Below are positions 16,852 through 26,244 of a DNA stretch of 64,000 nucleotides, piece by piece (within the stretch, counting starts at the first letter, position 1; each line of letters opens with the position of its first letter). Source of the stretch: CAVWXT01 sp963759115 (GTDB taxonomy: Bacteria > Planctomycetota > Planctomycetia > Pirellulales > Thermoguttaceae). The position numbers were made by a program, and so were the translations under genes. The notes under the pieces are model-generated. The model made no database searches. It worked only from the letters and a program-made list of their open reading frames with translations, and had not been told where the DNA came from. The stretch is from contig CAVWXT010000007.1 in NCBI GenBank assembly GCA_963759115.1, positions 40,822-104,821 on the forward strand, given 5' to 3'.

Positions 16852-17008
16852 TAGTTGTCTCCTTGTCGCGCCAGCCCAATATCGCTTGGCCTGCCGCAAA
16901 GATCGTTCGGAATTCAGGACGCCCCAATCGCCAATGTAGGGCACGGAGTTGAATAAGAAAGGAAAAACACGTTGCGATTCCCTGTTTCATCGCGATAGAG
17001 CGGCCCCT

Positions 17009-18286
17009 TCAGTCTTTCAAGCCGCGCAGGTCAACCTCAACCCGTCTGTTCTCCTTGAGGAGTTCTTCCATGGTAAGCCGTCCGTGCCGAAAGCCGGCCT
17101 CGCGCCCCAAGATGCACGTCAAACAGCCATCGACCGCGCGCTGCACCGTGGCATTCTCGCATCGCCCGGCAATAACATTTTGGTAAAACGAAGCAACATT
17201 GAGCGTCACTCCCGCTGTATTTGTATTGATCTTCGTCAAATCGATCGTCAGCGGCTTTTGACCGCGGCGGTGGAAGTGCGCCTGGTCGTAGTAGTCGAGC
17301 ACGGCATTCCACGTCTGGCCGAAGAGTTTGCAGGAAATCTGCCTTTCGGCGCCATTGGGCAATGCTTGCCCCGAATGCTCGTGCAGGAGGCCGCCGGCGT
17401 ACTGGTAAATCACCGACGAGACGTCGTGGCTGTCGCCGTGCGGATTGGCCCGGCAGATGCGCGAATCCCCCATGGCCGCGACCGGACGCTGTCCGAGAAT
17501 CCAAATCGCGGCGTCTAACGCGTGGATGTCGTAGGAGTTGATGTAACTGCCGCCGATGGCGACGTCGTTGTCCCAAACCAGGCCCTGGATACGGCTCTCG
17601 ATGTTTGCCGTCTTCGGAGGGTCGTTGCGCCCGCCCGCTACGCAGACCGTGCTCAGCTTGGAGATCGTGCCCAATCCCTCCTCGCGGACTCGCTCGGCCA
17701 CTTCGATGTTGGCCGGGTGGACTGGCAACTGGTAGTCGACGAATAGCACCCTCTTGTTCTTCGTCGCTGCCTTGCCCGCGGATGCGACGCGCAGACACCC
17801 GAATACGTCCACGGCAACCGGCTTGGCCATGTAGACGTGCAAGCCGGCGGCCACGGCGGCGCTGGCGTGTTCGGCAAAAAAGCACGGCGGCACGATCAGA
17901 ACTACGGCCTCGACGCCGCTCTCGATCACCCTCTTGTAGCCGGAAAGTCCCGAGAATCGCCGTGACCGGTCTATGCCCAGCGCCTCGCCGCCGCGATCGA
18001 CCACCGCGGGAAAGTAGTCGGCCACGGCGTGCAGGTCATAGCCGCCATGTTGCTGGAAGAGTTTTGCGATCCAACTGCCGCGCCCTCCGCATCCGACCAG
18101 CCCCAGTTTGATCTTGCGCTCAAACGACCCCGGCTTGGCCTCAGCGGCGGTCTGGTCGGCGGCGAGCCCCGCCGAGTTCCCCAGCAATGTTCCCGAGGCC
18201 GCTGCGGCGAGTGCGCCGCCAAGAAAATGCCGGCGAGAGCAGTCTGATTGTTGCACAGCAAGCGTTGGAAAACCTTGGCGGGACAT
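17009..18286 (-). CDS. Tat-exported Gfo/Idh/MocA family oxidoreductase
   Basis: A 425-residue NAD(P)-dependent sugar oxidoreductase. A twin-arginine signal (SRRHFLGGALAAAASGTLLG, about residues 14-33) marks it for export in folded form. The Rossmann motif GLVGCGGRGSW lies near residue 62 and the middle motif MAKPVAVD provides the catalytic EKP-like Lys. Members act on sugars, inositols or glycosides. The start at 18286 is backed by AGAAGGAG; the frame is open further upstream without protein character. It lies between the PL8-like lyase and the GH-A hydrolase on the same strand, consistent with one pathway. Confidence 0.9.
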   Translation of the reverse strand: MSRQGFPTLAVQQSDCSRRHFLGGALAAAASGTLLGNSAGLAADQTAAEAKPGSFERKIKLGLVGCGGRGSWIAKLFQQHGGYDLHAVADYFPAVVDRGGEALGIDRSRRFSGLSGYKRVIESGVEAVVLIVPPCFFAEHASAAVAAGLHVYMAKPVAVDVFGCLRVASAGKAATKNKRVLFVDYQLPVHPANIEVAERVREEGLGTISKLSTVCVAGGRNDPPKTANIESRIQGLVWDNDVAIGGSYINSYDIHALDAAIWILGQRPVAAMGDSRICRANPHGDSHDVSSVIYQYAGGLLHEHSGQALPNGAERQISCKLFGQTWNAVLDYYDQAHFHRRGQKPLTIDLTKINTNTAGVTLNVASFYQNVIAGRCENATVQRAVDGCLTCILGREAGFRHGRLTMEELLKENRRVEVDLRGLKD

Positions 18287-18404
18287 GATCTGCTCCTTCT
18301 GGTGATTTGACAAGTTTGTGCAGGAAGTCCAAGTAAACCGGCTATGCCGATGCGAGAACCATGTCTGTGTGATCAGAACGGCAGCCGTCTTGAGCACGCT
18401 GCCG

Positions 18405-21400
18405 CTAGCCCTTCACTTCCAACATCTCCCGGTCACCGACTTGGACCCGCACGGCGGGCGGGGCGGCGAGCTTGCCGGGCGAGGCAAACTTCAGCGTCCG
18501 GCTCTCACCCGGCGCGAGCGACTGGAAGTGCTGCGGCGCGGGCCACCCGGCCGGCGCGCCGCCCGCCGGCGGCACCAGTTCAACCATACCGTCCTGCGGG
18601 CCGCGCGATTGATTGACGACCGTGACCTCGATTCCGCCTTCCACGGCACGCTTGGTCACAGCCACCGGATCCAGGTTGACCGCCTTGGCCTCGGCGATGG
18701 CCTTCTCTAGCGCGGCGTACCCGCCGGCAGCCACGCGGAGATAGACGGGACGCTCCGCCGGGAGCGACACTTCCGACAGCGACACTTCGCCAGTGTCAGT
18801 CACCGGGACGCTGTTGCCCATCATGTCGAACACTTGGAGCGACGCGATCGGCGGCAGCCCGAGCCGGGCCGGCCCGTTGAGGTTCCAAACGGCGCACACC
18901 GGCCGTTCGCCCTCGAAGAGATAAGCGTAGGCGCTCGGACCGGGTCGGAACGACCGCCGGTAGCTCGTCCCCTCGATGAACGTGGCGCAGGCATTGAGCG
19001 CCGCCAGCCGCGGCCGCGGAATGTAGTCCTCATAGAACACGGCAAAGCCATAGGTCGGGCTGGTCTGAGCCGAGAACCAGAAATTCTTGGCGATGCCCAG
19101 CGCGCGGCCGACGACGATGTTGCGCATGAACAACGCGGCCGCGTCCGCCTCAGATTCCGAGGGGGCCATGTAGCCGTCGTCGTCTCCGCCATTGCCTTGC
19201 TCGGTGTGCCAGATCGGCTTCTCGCCGCCCTGGGCGGCCAGCAAGCCGCGGAGGGCCTCCATCCGCTTGGTCAAGTTCGCCTCCGGCTGCTTCAACTCGG
19301 CGTAAGAATGTTCGCTCACGACGTCCATCGTCGAGGCGACTCCCAACGCCAACGTATTCTTGATAAACGGCAACGGGACCCCGGCGAAGCCCACGATCTT
19401 AGCCTTGGGATCGTTCTGGCGGATCGCCGGCGCGGTGGCGTGCAGCAAATTGGCATACTGCTTCGGGGTCAGCACGCCGTGGGGCGCAACGCCCATCGTC
19501 GGCTCGTTCCAGACCTCATAGGCGGTGATGCGGCCCTTGTAGCGATCCGCGATCTTGCCGGCCCACGCGCTCCAGTCGGGCAACACGCTGTCGTAAGGAT
19601 ATTCCTGGATAGGGGCCTGCCCCTGCCGCGACGGATCGGGTTTGGTAATCGGACCGGTCCAGGGGTACTCGTAGGAGGAGTAGTAGCGCAACAGGATCGG
19701 CATCACTTTCATCTTGGCATCTTCGACCGCCTTGAGCTGCCGATCGTATTCGTTCCAGTCGTACTTGCCGCGCTCCTTTTCGCACATGCCCCAGCCCCAC
19801 CAGGCGCGGATCCACTTCACGCCGCACTGCGAGAGGACCTGCATGCTGTGGGCCAAATGGGCCGAGGGCTCGCGCTCCATGTGCGTGTTCATGGCGAAGA
19901 ACGAATCCTCCGCATTTCCCACGCCCAAAAGTGGCACGATCACGGTGTACTTGAACACGGCCCCTTGGCGCCAGGTCTGGCCGTCGGCGGTCAACTCGAA
20001 GCCCAGCCGGTAACTGCCCCGGCGGTCGGTGTCGATCGAGAAAGGAGCTTCTACGACACCGCCAGCCGGCACGTCGAACGTGCCCACCGGCACGGCCGGA
20101 AGCTCCCTGCCTTCCCAATCCACTGCGACGGCCTTCACGGTGACGCTATGCGATTGGGCGTCGGTGTTGACGACATTCAGCGGGGCCGGCGCAGGCTTGC
20201 CGGCAAAGAACAGGTGCCCCACCGGCGCCGACTTCGGACCGGCACAAATCTTGTCGTGGAGCGTCAAAGCGTTCACACCGTCGCCGGCCACCAGTCGCAC
20301 GTCATCCACCCAAAGCTGGCCGCCGCGGGGGTGGTCGATGCGGATGCACAACGAGGGCGCGGTCCAGTCGTCGGGCAGGGTAATCGAGCGCGAGACCTGC
20401 TTCCACTCCGTTCCCAACTCGATGCTCTGGCTGAGGTTGTCCCTGCCACCTCGCCGGCCACCGCCCGCCGGAGAGGCCATGATCGAGGCTCTTTTCCCGG
20501 CGGCATCCGAACGCATCCGGGCGCTGATCACATAGCGCCCACCGGGGGCAACGGATATGGGCCGCGAGAGCAAGGCGTCCTGAGGCGCGGGGTCCCGCAG
20601 GTCGGTGCTCTGCGCCGCACCCGGCAAGGTCCGCAGACATAGCTTTCCGCTGGCTGGATTTGTCGCGTCGGGCCCCCAGAGCAACGTGGCATCGCCTTCG
20701 CCGGCCAACCGCCAACCCATCAGCCCTAGCTCGAAATCGCCGTTGGGCACCAGGTTGCCCTTCGGTGTGGAGGCGGGCGACGCCGCGGGCCGCGTGGCAG
20801 CGGCCGGCTCGAACGTGCGGGCGACGTTGGATATTCGCACCGCTGCGATCTTGCCGTCCGCCTCGGCGCCTTCCGGCCGCCAGTCGTTGGTGCCCAGACG
20901 AAGCTCGGAAGTGGCCTGGTTCACCAGACCGTTGCCCGTGCCGGTAAACTCCTGCTTCACGTCCAATTGGCCATCAATGTAGAGCGCGGCGGTTTTTGTA
21001 GCGGAGTCGTAGGTCAAAGCAATATGGGTCCACTTTCCGATCGGCACAGCGTGCCGCCCATTGATGTTCCGCCATCGACTGCCGTCGACGGCCAGCAGGG
21101 CGGTCATGCTGCTGCTGCCCAGCCGAAACGCGTAGACGCCGTTCTTGCACAGCACGTCGCCGCCCGGCCGCGCCAGCTTGACCCAAAGCTCCACCGTCAG
21201 GGCCTTTGCCGGGCGGAGCGCGGGCGCGTCGGGGATCGACACGTGGCCGGAATGCGTGGCCAGGGCGTAGCCTTCAATGCCCGGCACCCAAGTGGCGCCG
21301 TGAACCTTGCCAGCCGGCCCATCCTTGATTGCCGAGGCGACCCGATCGCCTTGGCCTTCCTGGAACAACCACAGCCCGACCGTCGAGGCGTCGGCGGTCG

Positions 21401-21509
21401 GCACGGTCGGCACCGGCTCGGCGGAGGCCCTCGCCGCCAAAATTGCCGTTACGGCGACAAAACCGAAACAAACACAAGCAAGCCTCAACATGGGCACGGT
21501 GGGTCTCAT
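18405..21509 (-). CDS. secreted LamG - carbohydrate-binding - clan GH-A glycoside hydrolase
   Basis: A 1034-residue exported enzyme. After a signal peptide (about 1-30) comes a LamG/concanavalin-like domain (about 40-230; LWLFQEGQGDRV, WTHIALTYDS, AALYIDG), a carbohydrate-binding-like beta domain (about 250-410; NLVPNGDFELGLMGWRLAGE), a linker with Ig-like character, and a TIM barrel from about 540. The barrel holds EVWNEP with the acid/base Glu near 669 and WHTEQG with the nucleophile Glu near 770, the clan GH-A arrangement (GH39 or GH5-like). The C-terminus is another beta domain. GAAGGAGACC precedes the ATG at 21509. Substrate unknown; context suggests complex extracellular glycans. Confidence 0.82.
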   Translation of the reverse strand: MRPTVPMLRLACVCFGFVAVTAILAARASAEPVPTVPTADASTVGLWLFQEGQGDRVASAIKDGPAGKVHGATWVPGIEGYALATHSGHVSIPDAPALRPAKALTVELWVKLARPGGDVLCKNGVYAFRLGSSSMTALLAVDGSRWRNINGRHAVPIGKWTHIALTYDSATKTAALYIDGQLDVKQEFTGTGNGLVNQATSELRLGTNDWRPEGAEADGKIAAVRISNVARTFEPAAATRPAASPASTPKGNLVPNGDFELGLMGWRLAGEGDATLLWGPDATNPASGKLCLRTLPGAAQSTDLRDPAPQDALLSRPISVAPGGRYVISARMRSDAAGKRASIMASPAGGGRRGGRDNLSQSIELGTEWKQVSRSITLPDDWTAPSLCIRIDHPRGGQLWVDDVRLVAGDGVNALTLHDKICAGPKSAPVGHLFFAGKPAPAPLNVVNTDAQSHSVTVKAVAVDWEGRELPAVPVGTFDVPAGGVVEAPFSIDTDRRGSYRLGFELTADGQTWRQGAVFKYTVIVPLLGVGNAEDSFFAMNTHMEREPSAHLAHSMQVLSQCGVKWIRAWWGWGMCEKERGKYDWNEYDRQLKAVEDAKMKVMPILLRYYSSYEYPWTGPITKPDPSRQGQAPIQEYPYDSVLPDWSAWAGKIADRYKGRITAYEVWNEPTMGVAPHGVLTPKQYANLLHATAPAIRQNDPKAKIVGFAGVPLPFIKNTLALGVASTMDVVSEHSYAELKQPEANLTKRMEALRGLLAAQGGEKPIWHTEQGNGGDDDGYMAPSESEADAAALFMRNIVVGRALGIAKNFWFSAQTSPTYGFAVFYEDYIPRPRLAALNACATFIEGTSYRRSFRPGPSAYAYLFEGERPVCAVWNLNGPARLGLPPIASLQVFDMMGNSVPVTDTGEVSLSEVSLPAERPVYLRVAAGGYAALEKAIAEAKAVNLDPVAVTKRAVEGGIEVTVVNQSRGPQDGMVELVPPAGGAPAGWPAPQHFQSLAPGESRTLKFASPGKLAAPPAVRVQVGDREMLEVKG

Positions 21510-22757
21510 GATGGTCTCCTTCTTCTGGGCAGGTTTTGTTGGCGGGTATCCGAACGCACATCATAGTGCGGTCTGGAAGGGGGCTAGTCAAGGGGGCGGT
21601 CGTGCGAAAGGGGTCGGCCGCAGTCAACCCCCGACGCCGGCCCGCCGCATTGGCCAGGCCCTGCGAGCGGTCCCGTTCGGCGAGGACGCGGGACGAGCGG
21701 GTTCGCCCGCTTCCTTCCGCGCAGCGACTCCCACGCCTCTCCGATTCTCATCTCCGGCCGCACACACCATTGCGGCACGCGAAAATAGAGCGTGAATCGG
21801 CTGGCACGCTCGGGTTCGACTCGGACGCGGAGTACCTCGTCGAACGGACTACAACCCTTTAGGATAATCCACGCTCTACGCGAGCGACTGGTCCAACCAT
21901 TTTGTCTCCGTAAACGCAGTGTGATAAGCCAGAGTCCACACTGCCTCTCGGTACGCTGAGAGCCGTGTCATCTAAGGGTCGTATACCGGGACACCAGAAC
22001 AAACGGCGGAAATTATGAGACAACTGCGACAGTAACACGAAAGCTCACCGGCCGGGTGCTTCTTCCGGTCCGGTAAAGCGCCTTGTTGGCCACGTTCTTC
22101 TGTTGCTGCACCTCGCCAGCATCCAGTGCCCGGTTGATCCTTCAACAGGTAGGGGCGCGATCTTTTTTTTCGCCCCACCGGCCCCAAAAATTCCCCTGAA
22201 ACGGCCGCCCGGCGATCGAACGCTTTGGGAAGCTCGATCGCCCGTTCTTTTGCGGGCCGCGCGAGATGGCCGCCTGGTAACGTGCCAGGCACAAGCCATC
22301 CCCCGCGGCATATCGCCGCCGCCGCGCTGGACCAGCGCCCGCGTTATGCGCAAGTAGCTGCACACGATTGTGCAACGGGGGAAGCGGCACGAAGACGGGT
22401 AATTCTTTTCGCTGCAACTTCGCCAGAACTCCTTTCCCCGGCGGACGTTACAAAAAACGGACGGCGGACGAAAGTCAATTGTGCAAAGGTCCACTCGACG
22501 GGTTGCAGGCAACGCACAATGTAAGTCCCAGTCCGGCAATGGTTTGCGACGAAGTCTTCAACAGCGAAAAATAGGCGCCCCTGGGGGGCGTACGCACAAT
22601 GCAAAAAAGCGGTTTGCCATCGGCGGGGGTCCTCTCGACGAACAGACAAGCTGCCAATCCAGCCGTAACAACCGCAAGCCGACTCGCCAAAGCCCTCTTC
22701 GCACAGTATCATGTCCCGTCATAGGAGTTTTCACCTCTGCCTCGACCCGAAAGGACC
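21510..22757. other. 1.25-kb gene-poor region with repeated TTGTGC motifs
   Basis: No open frame here has both protein-like composition and a ribosome site. The right half carries four TTGTGC/GCACAA motifs: a dyad TGCACA-N4-TGTGCA at 22359-22374, TTGTGCAA at 22479-22486, and GCACAA at 22514-22519 and 22594-22599. GGTCCNCTCGACG also occurs twice (about 22488 and 22628). These could be regulator sites for the divergent glycan genes. Confidence 0.5.
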
Positions 22758-22763
22758 ATGCCC

Positions 22764-23396
22764 ATGAAGCGAACTGCAACTGTCCTGACAATCGTCTGCG
22801 CTCTGGCCGCCTGTTGTGCGGCGGCCGACCAGCCCGAAGCAAAGGACGGCTGGATCAGCCTTTTTGACGGCAAGACCCTCGACGGCTGGAAGGTCGGCAA
22901 CAACGCCGGTTCCTTCCGATGTCAGGACGGGATGATCGTCGCCAACGGCCCCACCGCGCATCTGTTCTACGCGGGCGACGTTCAGAAACACGATTTCAAG
23001 AACTTCGATCTCAAGGCCGAGGTAATGACTTTTCCCAAGGCCAACTCGGGCATTTACTTCCACACGCGGTATCAGGAGAGCGGTTGGCCGCAACACGGCT
23101 ACGAGGCGCAAGTCAACAACAGCCACTCGGACCCCAAGCGCACCGGCAGCCTCTACGGCGTGAAAGACGTATACGAGGTTCCCGCCAAGGACAACGTCTG
23201 GTTCACCCAAGAGATTATCGTGCGCGGGAAGCACATCGTGATCAAGATCGACGGCAAGACAGTTGTGGATTACACGGAGCCGGACAAGGTGGAGGGGACA
23301 CGTCGTCTCTCCCAGGGCACGTTCGCGCTGCAGGCCCACGATCCGGGCAGCAAGACGTATTTCAAGAACATCATGGTCAAACCGTTGCCGGATTGA
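22764..23396 (+). CDS. secreted DUF1080 (3-keto-disaccharide hydrolase-like) protein
   Basis: About 210 residues with an N-terminal signal peptide ending near AACCAAA. The mature part is a concanavalin-like DUF1080 fold: WISLFDGKTLDGWKVG near the start, ANSGIYFHTRYQ in the middle (the GIxxR pattern) and GTFALQAHDPGSKTYFKNI at the end. Some members hydrolyse 3-keto-glycosides produced by Gfo/Idh/MocA-type oxidation, which fits the oxidoreductase at 17009-18286; the link is inference. The second ATG (22764) is preferred because AAAGGA lies about eight bases before it and only two before the first (22758). Confidence 0.9.
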   Translation: MKRTATVLTIVCALAACCAAADQPEAKDGWISLFDGKTLDGWKVGNNAGSFRCQDGMIVANGPTAHLFYAGDVQKHDFKNFDLKAEVMTFPKANSGIYFHTRYQESGWPQHGYEAQVNNSHSDPKRTGSLYGVKDVYEVPAKDNVWFTQEIIVRGKHIVIKIDGKTVVDYTEPDKVEGTRRLSQGTFALQAHDPGSKTYFKNIMVKPLPD

Positions 23397-23399
23397 TTT

Positions 23400-24728
23400 A
23401 TGCCGGCTGCCAAGGAACAGAATGGAAGCAGTGGAATGGCGAAGATCGCGTCGGGCCCCGAGCAGGGCGCCGAGGTGATCCTCGTCGTCGAGGACGACGT
23501 TGACCTCTCGAAACTGATCGAGAAGCGTCTGGCGGCCGGCAGCCATCGTACGGCGGCGGTCAACGACGGCGCTTCGGCCCTGGCATGGCTGCGGCGGCAG
23601 TCGCCGAGTCTGATGCTGTTGGACTACAGTTTGCCCGACATGAGCGGCGAACAACTCTTGCAGAGCATGGAAGCGCTGGGGATGCGCGTGCCGTTCGTGG
23701 TGGCCACGGGGCACGGCAGCGAGAGCCTGGCGGTGGAGATGATGAAACGCGGCGCCTACGACTATCTCGTCAAGGGCGCCACGTTCATGAAACTGCTGCC
23801 CGCGGTCGTTGAGAAGGCGCTAGAACGAGTTCGGCAAGCCGATCGGCTGCGCCGAGCCGAAGAACAACTGCGACAGGCCCGTGACGAGTTGGAACTTCGC
23901 GTCCAGCAGCGCACGGCCGAGTTGGCCGAGGTGAACCGCCGCTTGCGCGTGGAAATGGAGGAACGCCGCCGTGCCGAAGAGCAGGTGCAGTGGCACCAGG
24001 CCGAGTTGGCCCACGTGGCGCGGCTGAGCACCGTGGGTGAAATGGTGGCGGAGTTGGCCCACGAGGTGAATCAGCCCCTCAGCGCCATCTCCAGCTATGC
24101 CCAAGCCTGCCAGCGGCTGTTGAGTCCCGGCTCTCCCGACCGGACCGAGGAGTTGTTGGTCTCGCTGAGCCAGGTAGCCGAGCAGGCCGATCGGGCGGCG
24201 GAAATCATCCGCCGCTTGCGGCGCTTCGTCACGAAAGCCAAGCCGGCGCAGGTGGTGGTCGACCTGAACGCCCTGATTCGCGAGGTGGCCGCGTTGATGA
24301 ACATCGACGCCCGGATGGCCAAGGCCCAAGTGGATCTCGAACTGACCGACCCGCTGCCGCCGGTGGTTGGCGACCGCATCCAATTGGAACAGGTGTTGGT
24401 CAATCTGATGCGCAATGGCTTCGAGGCCATGCGCGAAGCGGAGCACGAGCCGCGCCGGTTGACGATCCGCACGGCGGTGGACGGCCGACAGAGCGTCCGG
24501 GTGGACGTGAGCGACAGCGGCCTCGGCATTGCGCCGGCGGCGATCGATCGCATCTTCGACCGATTCTTCACTACCAAGCCCGACGGGATGGGAATGGGAT
24601 TGCCCATCAGCCTGTCGATCATCGAGAACCACGGCGGAAGGCTGTGGGTCACGCCGAACCCCGATCGGGGCAGCACCTTCCATTTCACTCTGCCGATAGA
24701 CCTTGGAGAGCATAGTCGTGGAAAGTGA
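23400..24728 (+). CDS. hybrid sensor histidine kinase with N-terminal receiver domain
   Basis: A 442-residue soluble kinase. Residues about 25-140 form a receiver (VVEDDVD, phosphoacceptor in LMLLDYSLPD, VKGAT); 140-205 are a long coiled coil with heptads of E, R and L; 205-270 the dimerisation domain with phosphoacceptor His in AELAHEVNQPL; about 300-435 the ATPase with N box (VLVNLMRNGFEAM), G1 (DSGLGI), F box (RFFTTKPDG) and G2 (GMGLPIS). No membrane span is present. The next gene overlaps its end and encodes a FixJ-type regulator, the obvious partner. The gene starts four bases after the DUF1080 stop. Confidence 0.92.
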   Translation: MPAAKEQNGSSGMAKIASGPEQGAEVILVVEDDVDLSKLIEKRLAAGSHRTAAVNDGASALAWLRRQSPSLMLLDYSLPDMSGEQLLQSMEALGMRVPFVVATGHGSESLAVEMMKRGAYDYLVKGATFMKLLPAVVEKALERVRQADRLRRAEEQLRQARDELELRVQQRTAELAEVNRRLRVEMEERRRAEEQVQWHQAELAHVARLSTVGEMVAELAHEVNQPLSAISSYAQACQRLLSPGSPDRTEELLVSLSQVAEQADRAAEIIRRLRRFVTKAKPAQVVVDLNALIREVAALMNIDARMAKAQVDLELTDPLPPVVGDRIQLEQVLVNLMRNGFEAMREAEHEPRRLTIRTAVDGRQSVRVDVSDSGLGIAPAAIDRIFDRFFTTKPDGMGMGLPISLSIIENHGGRLWVTPNPDRGSTFHFTLPIDLGEHSRGK

Positions 24729-25365
24729 GCCCACCATCTTCATTATCGACGACGATCCGGCCGTGCGGCAGGCCCTTTCGGTGCTCGTGCGGTCGATGCA
24801 CATGCAGGCCGAGACGTACGAGTCGGCCCAGCAGTACCTTGCCGCCCTCGATCCGTTGCGGCCGGGATGTCTGCTCTTGGACGTGCGGATGCCCGGCACC
24901 AGCGGCCTGGAACTGCTCGAGCAGCTCAACCGGGCGGAAGTCCGCCTGCCGGCCATCGTGATGTCGGCCTATGGCGACGTGCCGATGGTGGTTCGCGCGA
25001 TGAAGGCCGGCGCCTTGAACTTCCTGGAGAAGCCCTGCCGCGACCAACAACTCTGGGAAGCCATCCAAGAGGGGTTGAGATGGGACGCCGCCCATCGCCA
25101 GCACATGGTGTTGCACAATAAAGCCCTGCACCGCCTGAACCGCCTCACCCCCGGCGAGCAAGAGGTCCTCCGACACCTGATCGACGGCAAGTCGAACAAG
25201 ACCATTGCCGCGGAACTTGGAATGAGCGTGAGGACGATCGAGGTCCGCCGGGCCAAACTGATGAAGAAGATGAAGGCGGATTCCTTGGCAGAACTGATAC
25301 GGCTGAGCATTTCGGCAGATCCGCACTTCGGAAAGCCACAGATTCCTTCCGAAAATCTGCCATAA
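24718..25365 (+). CDS. FixJ-type response regulator (receiver plus LuxR-type HTH)
   Basis: A 215-residue transcription regulator. The receiver has IIDDDPAVRQ, phosphoacceptor in LLLDVRMPG (about 54), switch residue in VMSAYGD and LEKPC. The C-terminal domain begins LTPGEQEVLRHLIDGKSNK and holds the helix-turn-helix AAELGMSVRTIEVRRAKLM, typical of NarL/FixJ proteins. GTG at 24718 is preferred over the TTG at 24703 because GGAGAG sits at proper spacing before it. The 11-bp overlap with the kinase gene implies coupled translation. Targets are unknown. Confidence 0.92.
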   Translation: MESEPTIFIIDDDPAVRQALSVLVRSMHMQAETYESAQQYLAALDPLRPGCLLLDVRMPGTSGLELLEQLNRAEVRLPAIVMSAYGDVPMVVRAMKAGALNFLEKPCRDQQLWEAIQEGLRWDAAHRQHMVLHNKALHRLNRLTPGEQEVLRHLIDGKSNKTIAAELGMSVRTIEVRRAKLMKKMKADSLAELIRLSISADPHFGKPQIPSENLP

Positions 25366-25419
25366 GTCCGGCGGGCAGAAAGACCGGCTAGTTTTTCACT
25401 CGGCGCTCTTCGTGATCTC

Positions 25420-25470
25420 TTGACTTCCCCGGCAGTGCTGGTATAGTATAACCCCAGTATGAGGGGGTTA
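25420..25470 (+). promoter_or_regulatory. Rrf2-gene promoter overlapped by an inverted-repeat operator
   Basis: TTGACT at 25420-25425, a 16-bp spacer and TATAGT at 25442-25447 form a good promoter. Right behind it, TAACCCC (25449-25455) and GGGGTTA (25464-25470) are perfect inverted repeats eight bases apart, covering the expected start of transcription. This is where an autorepressor would bind, as Rrf2 proteins such as IscR and NsrR do. Confidence 0.65.
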
Positions 25471-25489
25471 CGATAAGGGGGAGTGGACC

Positions 25490-25911
25490 ATGAGACTCTC
25501 GCGAACCGTGGCGTACGCCCTACAAGCGACCCTGTTGTTGGCCCAGGAAGATGGGGAGACGCCTGTCCCGTGCAGCCGTCTGGCGGCGAAAGGCGGGATG
25601 CCGGAACGCTTCCTCCTGCAAATTCTCCGCCACCTCGTGACCGCGGCATTCTGGAATCCACGCGCGGCGTGGACGGGGGCTATCGGCTCGTACGCAATGC
25701 CGACGAGATCTCGTTGCTCGACGTGATTGAGGCCATCGACGGCCCGCTCCACTCGATATTGCCGATCATCGAGGGCCTTCCCGACGGATGCGCGACCAAT
25801 CTGGAGCGCGTCGTCGCGGAAGTCACCGAGCACGCCCGGCGCGAACTCCAGTCCACCAAGCTGACCGATCTCCTGCCCTCGCTCAACGGTCCTACGCGCG
25901 ACAAGCGATAG
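25490..25911 (+). CDS. Rrf2-family transcription regulator with an apparent frame break
   Basis: A winged-helix repressor of the IscR/NsrR/CymR kind, about 140 residues when restored. The first frame gives MRLSRTVAYALQATLLLAQ and GGMPERFLLQILRHL, the DNA-binding half. Near 25640 it must shift by one base into RGILESTRGVDGGYRL and ISLLDVIEAIDGPLH, the wing and dimerisation half. The three cysteines that carry an iron-sulfur cluster in IscR or NsrR are not all visible (only CATN near the end), so sensing is unclear. GGGGGAG precedes the ATG, and an inverted repeat overlaps the promoter. The break looks like a one-base deletion, real or technical. Confidence 0.82.
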
Positions 25912-26003
25912 TGCCGGCGCTGGTGCCGGGCACTTCACCGCCTTGGACTAGCGAAGTTCCCGATCCGGTTTCCGATCGCCGCAACCGTTCGCAGGCCGGG
26001 GTT

Positions 26004-26083
26004 GTAGAAGCGGCATCTTGCCGCTTCATGCCGGTCCGAGGCGGCGTTCTTGCCAAGAGGACGCGGCAAGATGCCGCGTCTAC
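26004..26083. repeat. 80-bp palindromic interspersed element
   Basis: The outer arms, 21 bp each (26004-26024 and 26063-26083), match at 20 positions; each arm contains GCGGCATCTTGCCGC, itself nearly palindromic. It lies in the 330-bp gap before the MATE gene, which otherwise shows nothing I can name. Confidence 0.85.
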
Positions 26084-26244
26084 TTGCCTACCCGATCGCC
26101 GGCCAGGGCTGGGTGCTGCGCGGTCGGGAGGTTATGCTATGAGCGATCCAGAATGCCGCCGACAAGGCCAGTTCGCGCCGCTGTCGAACCACAAACTTCA
26201 AGAGCTGCGCCGCCGACCCTTTGGCTGCGGCGCCAGGGCGCCTT

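Noticed and set aside
18834..20642. A 602-codon frame antisense to the GH-A hydrolase
   Set aside because: Arg/Gly/Val-rich antisense shadow, common in GC-rich genes; the opposite frame has signal peptide, domains and catalytic residues.
22045..22712. Several 70-160 codon frames in the gap before the DUF1080 gene
   Set aside because: None has a ribosome site together with normal composition, and they overlap one another on both strands.
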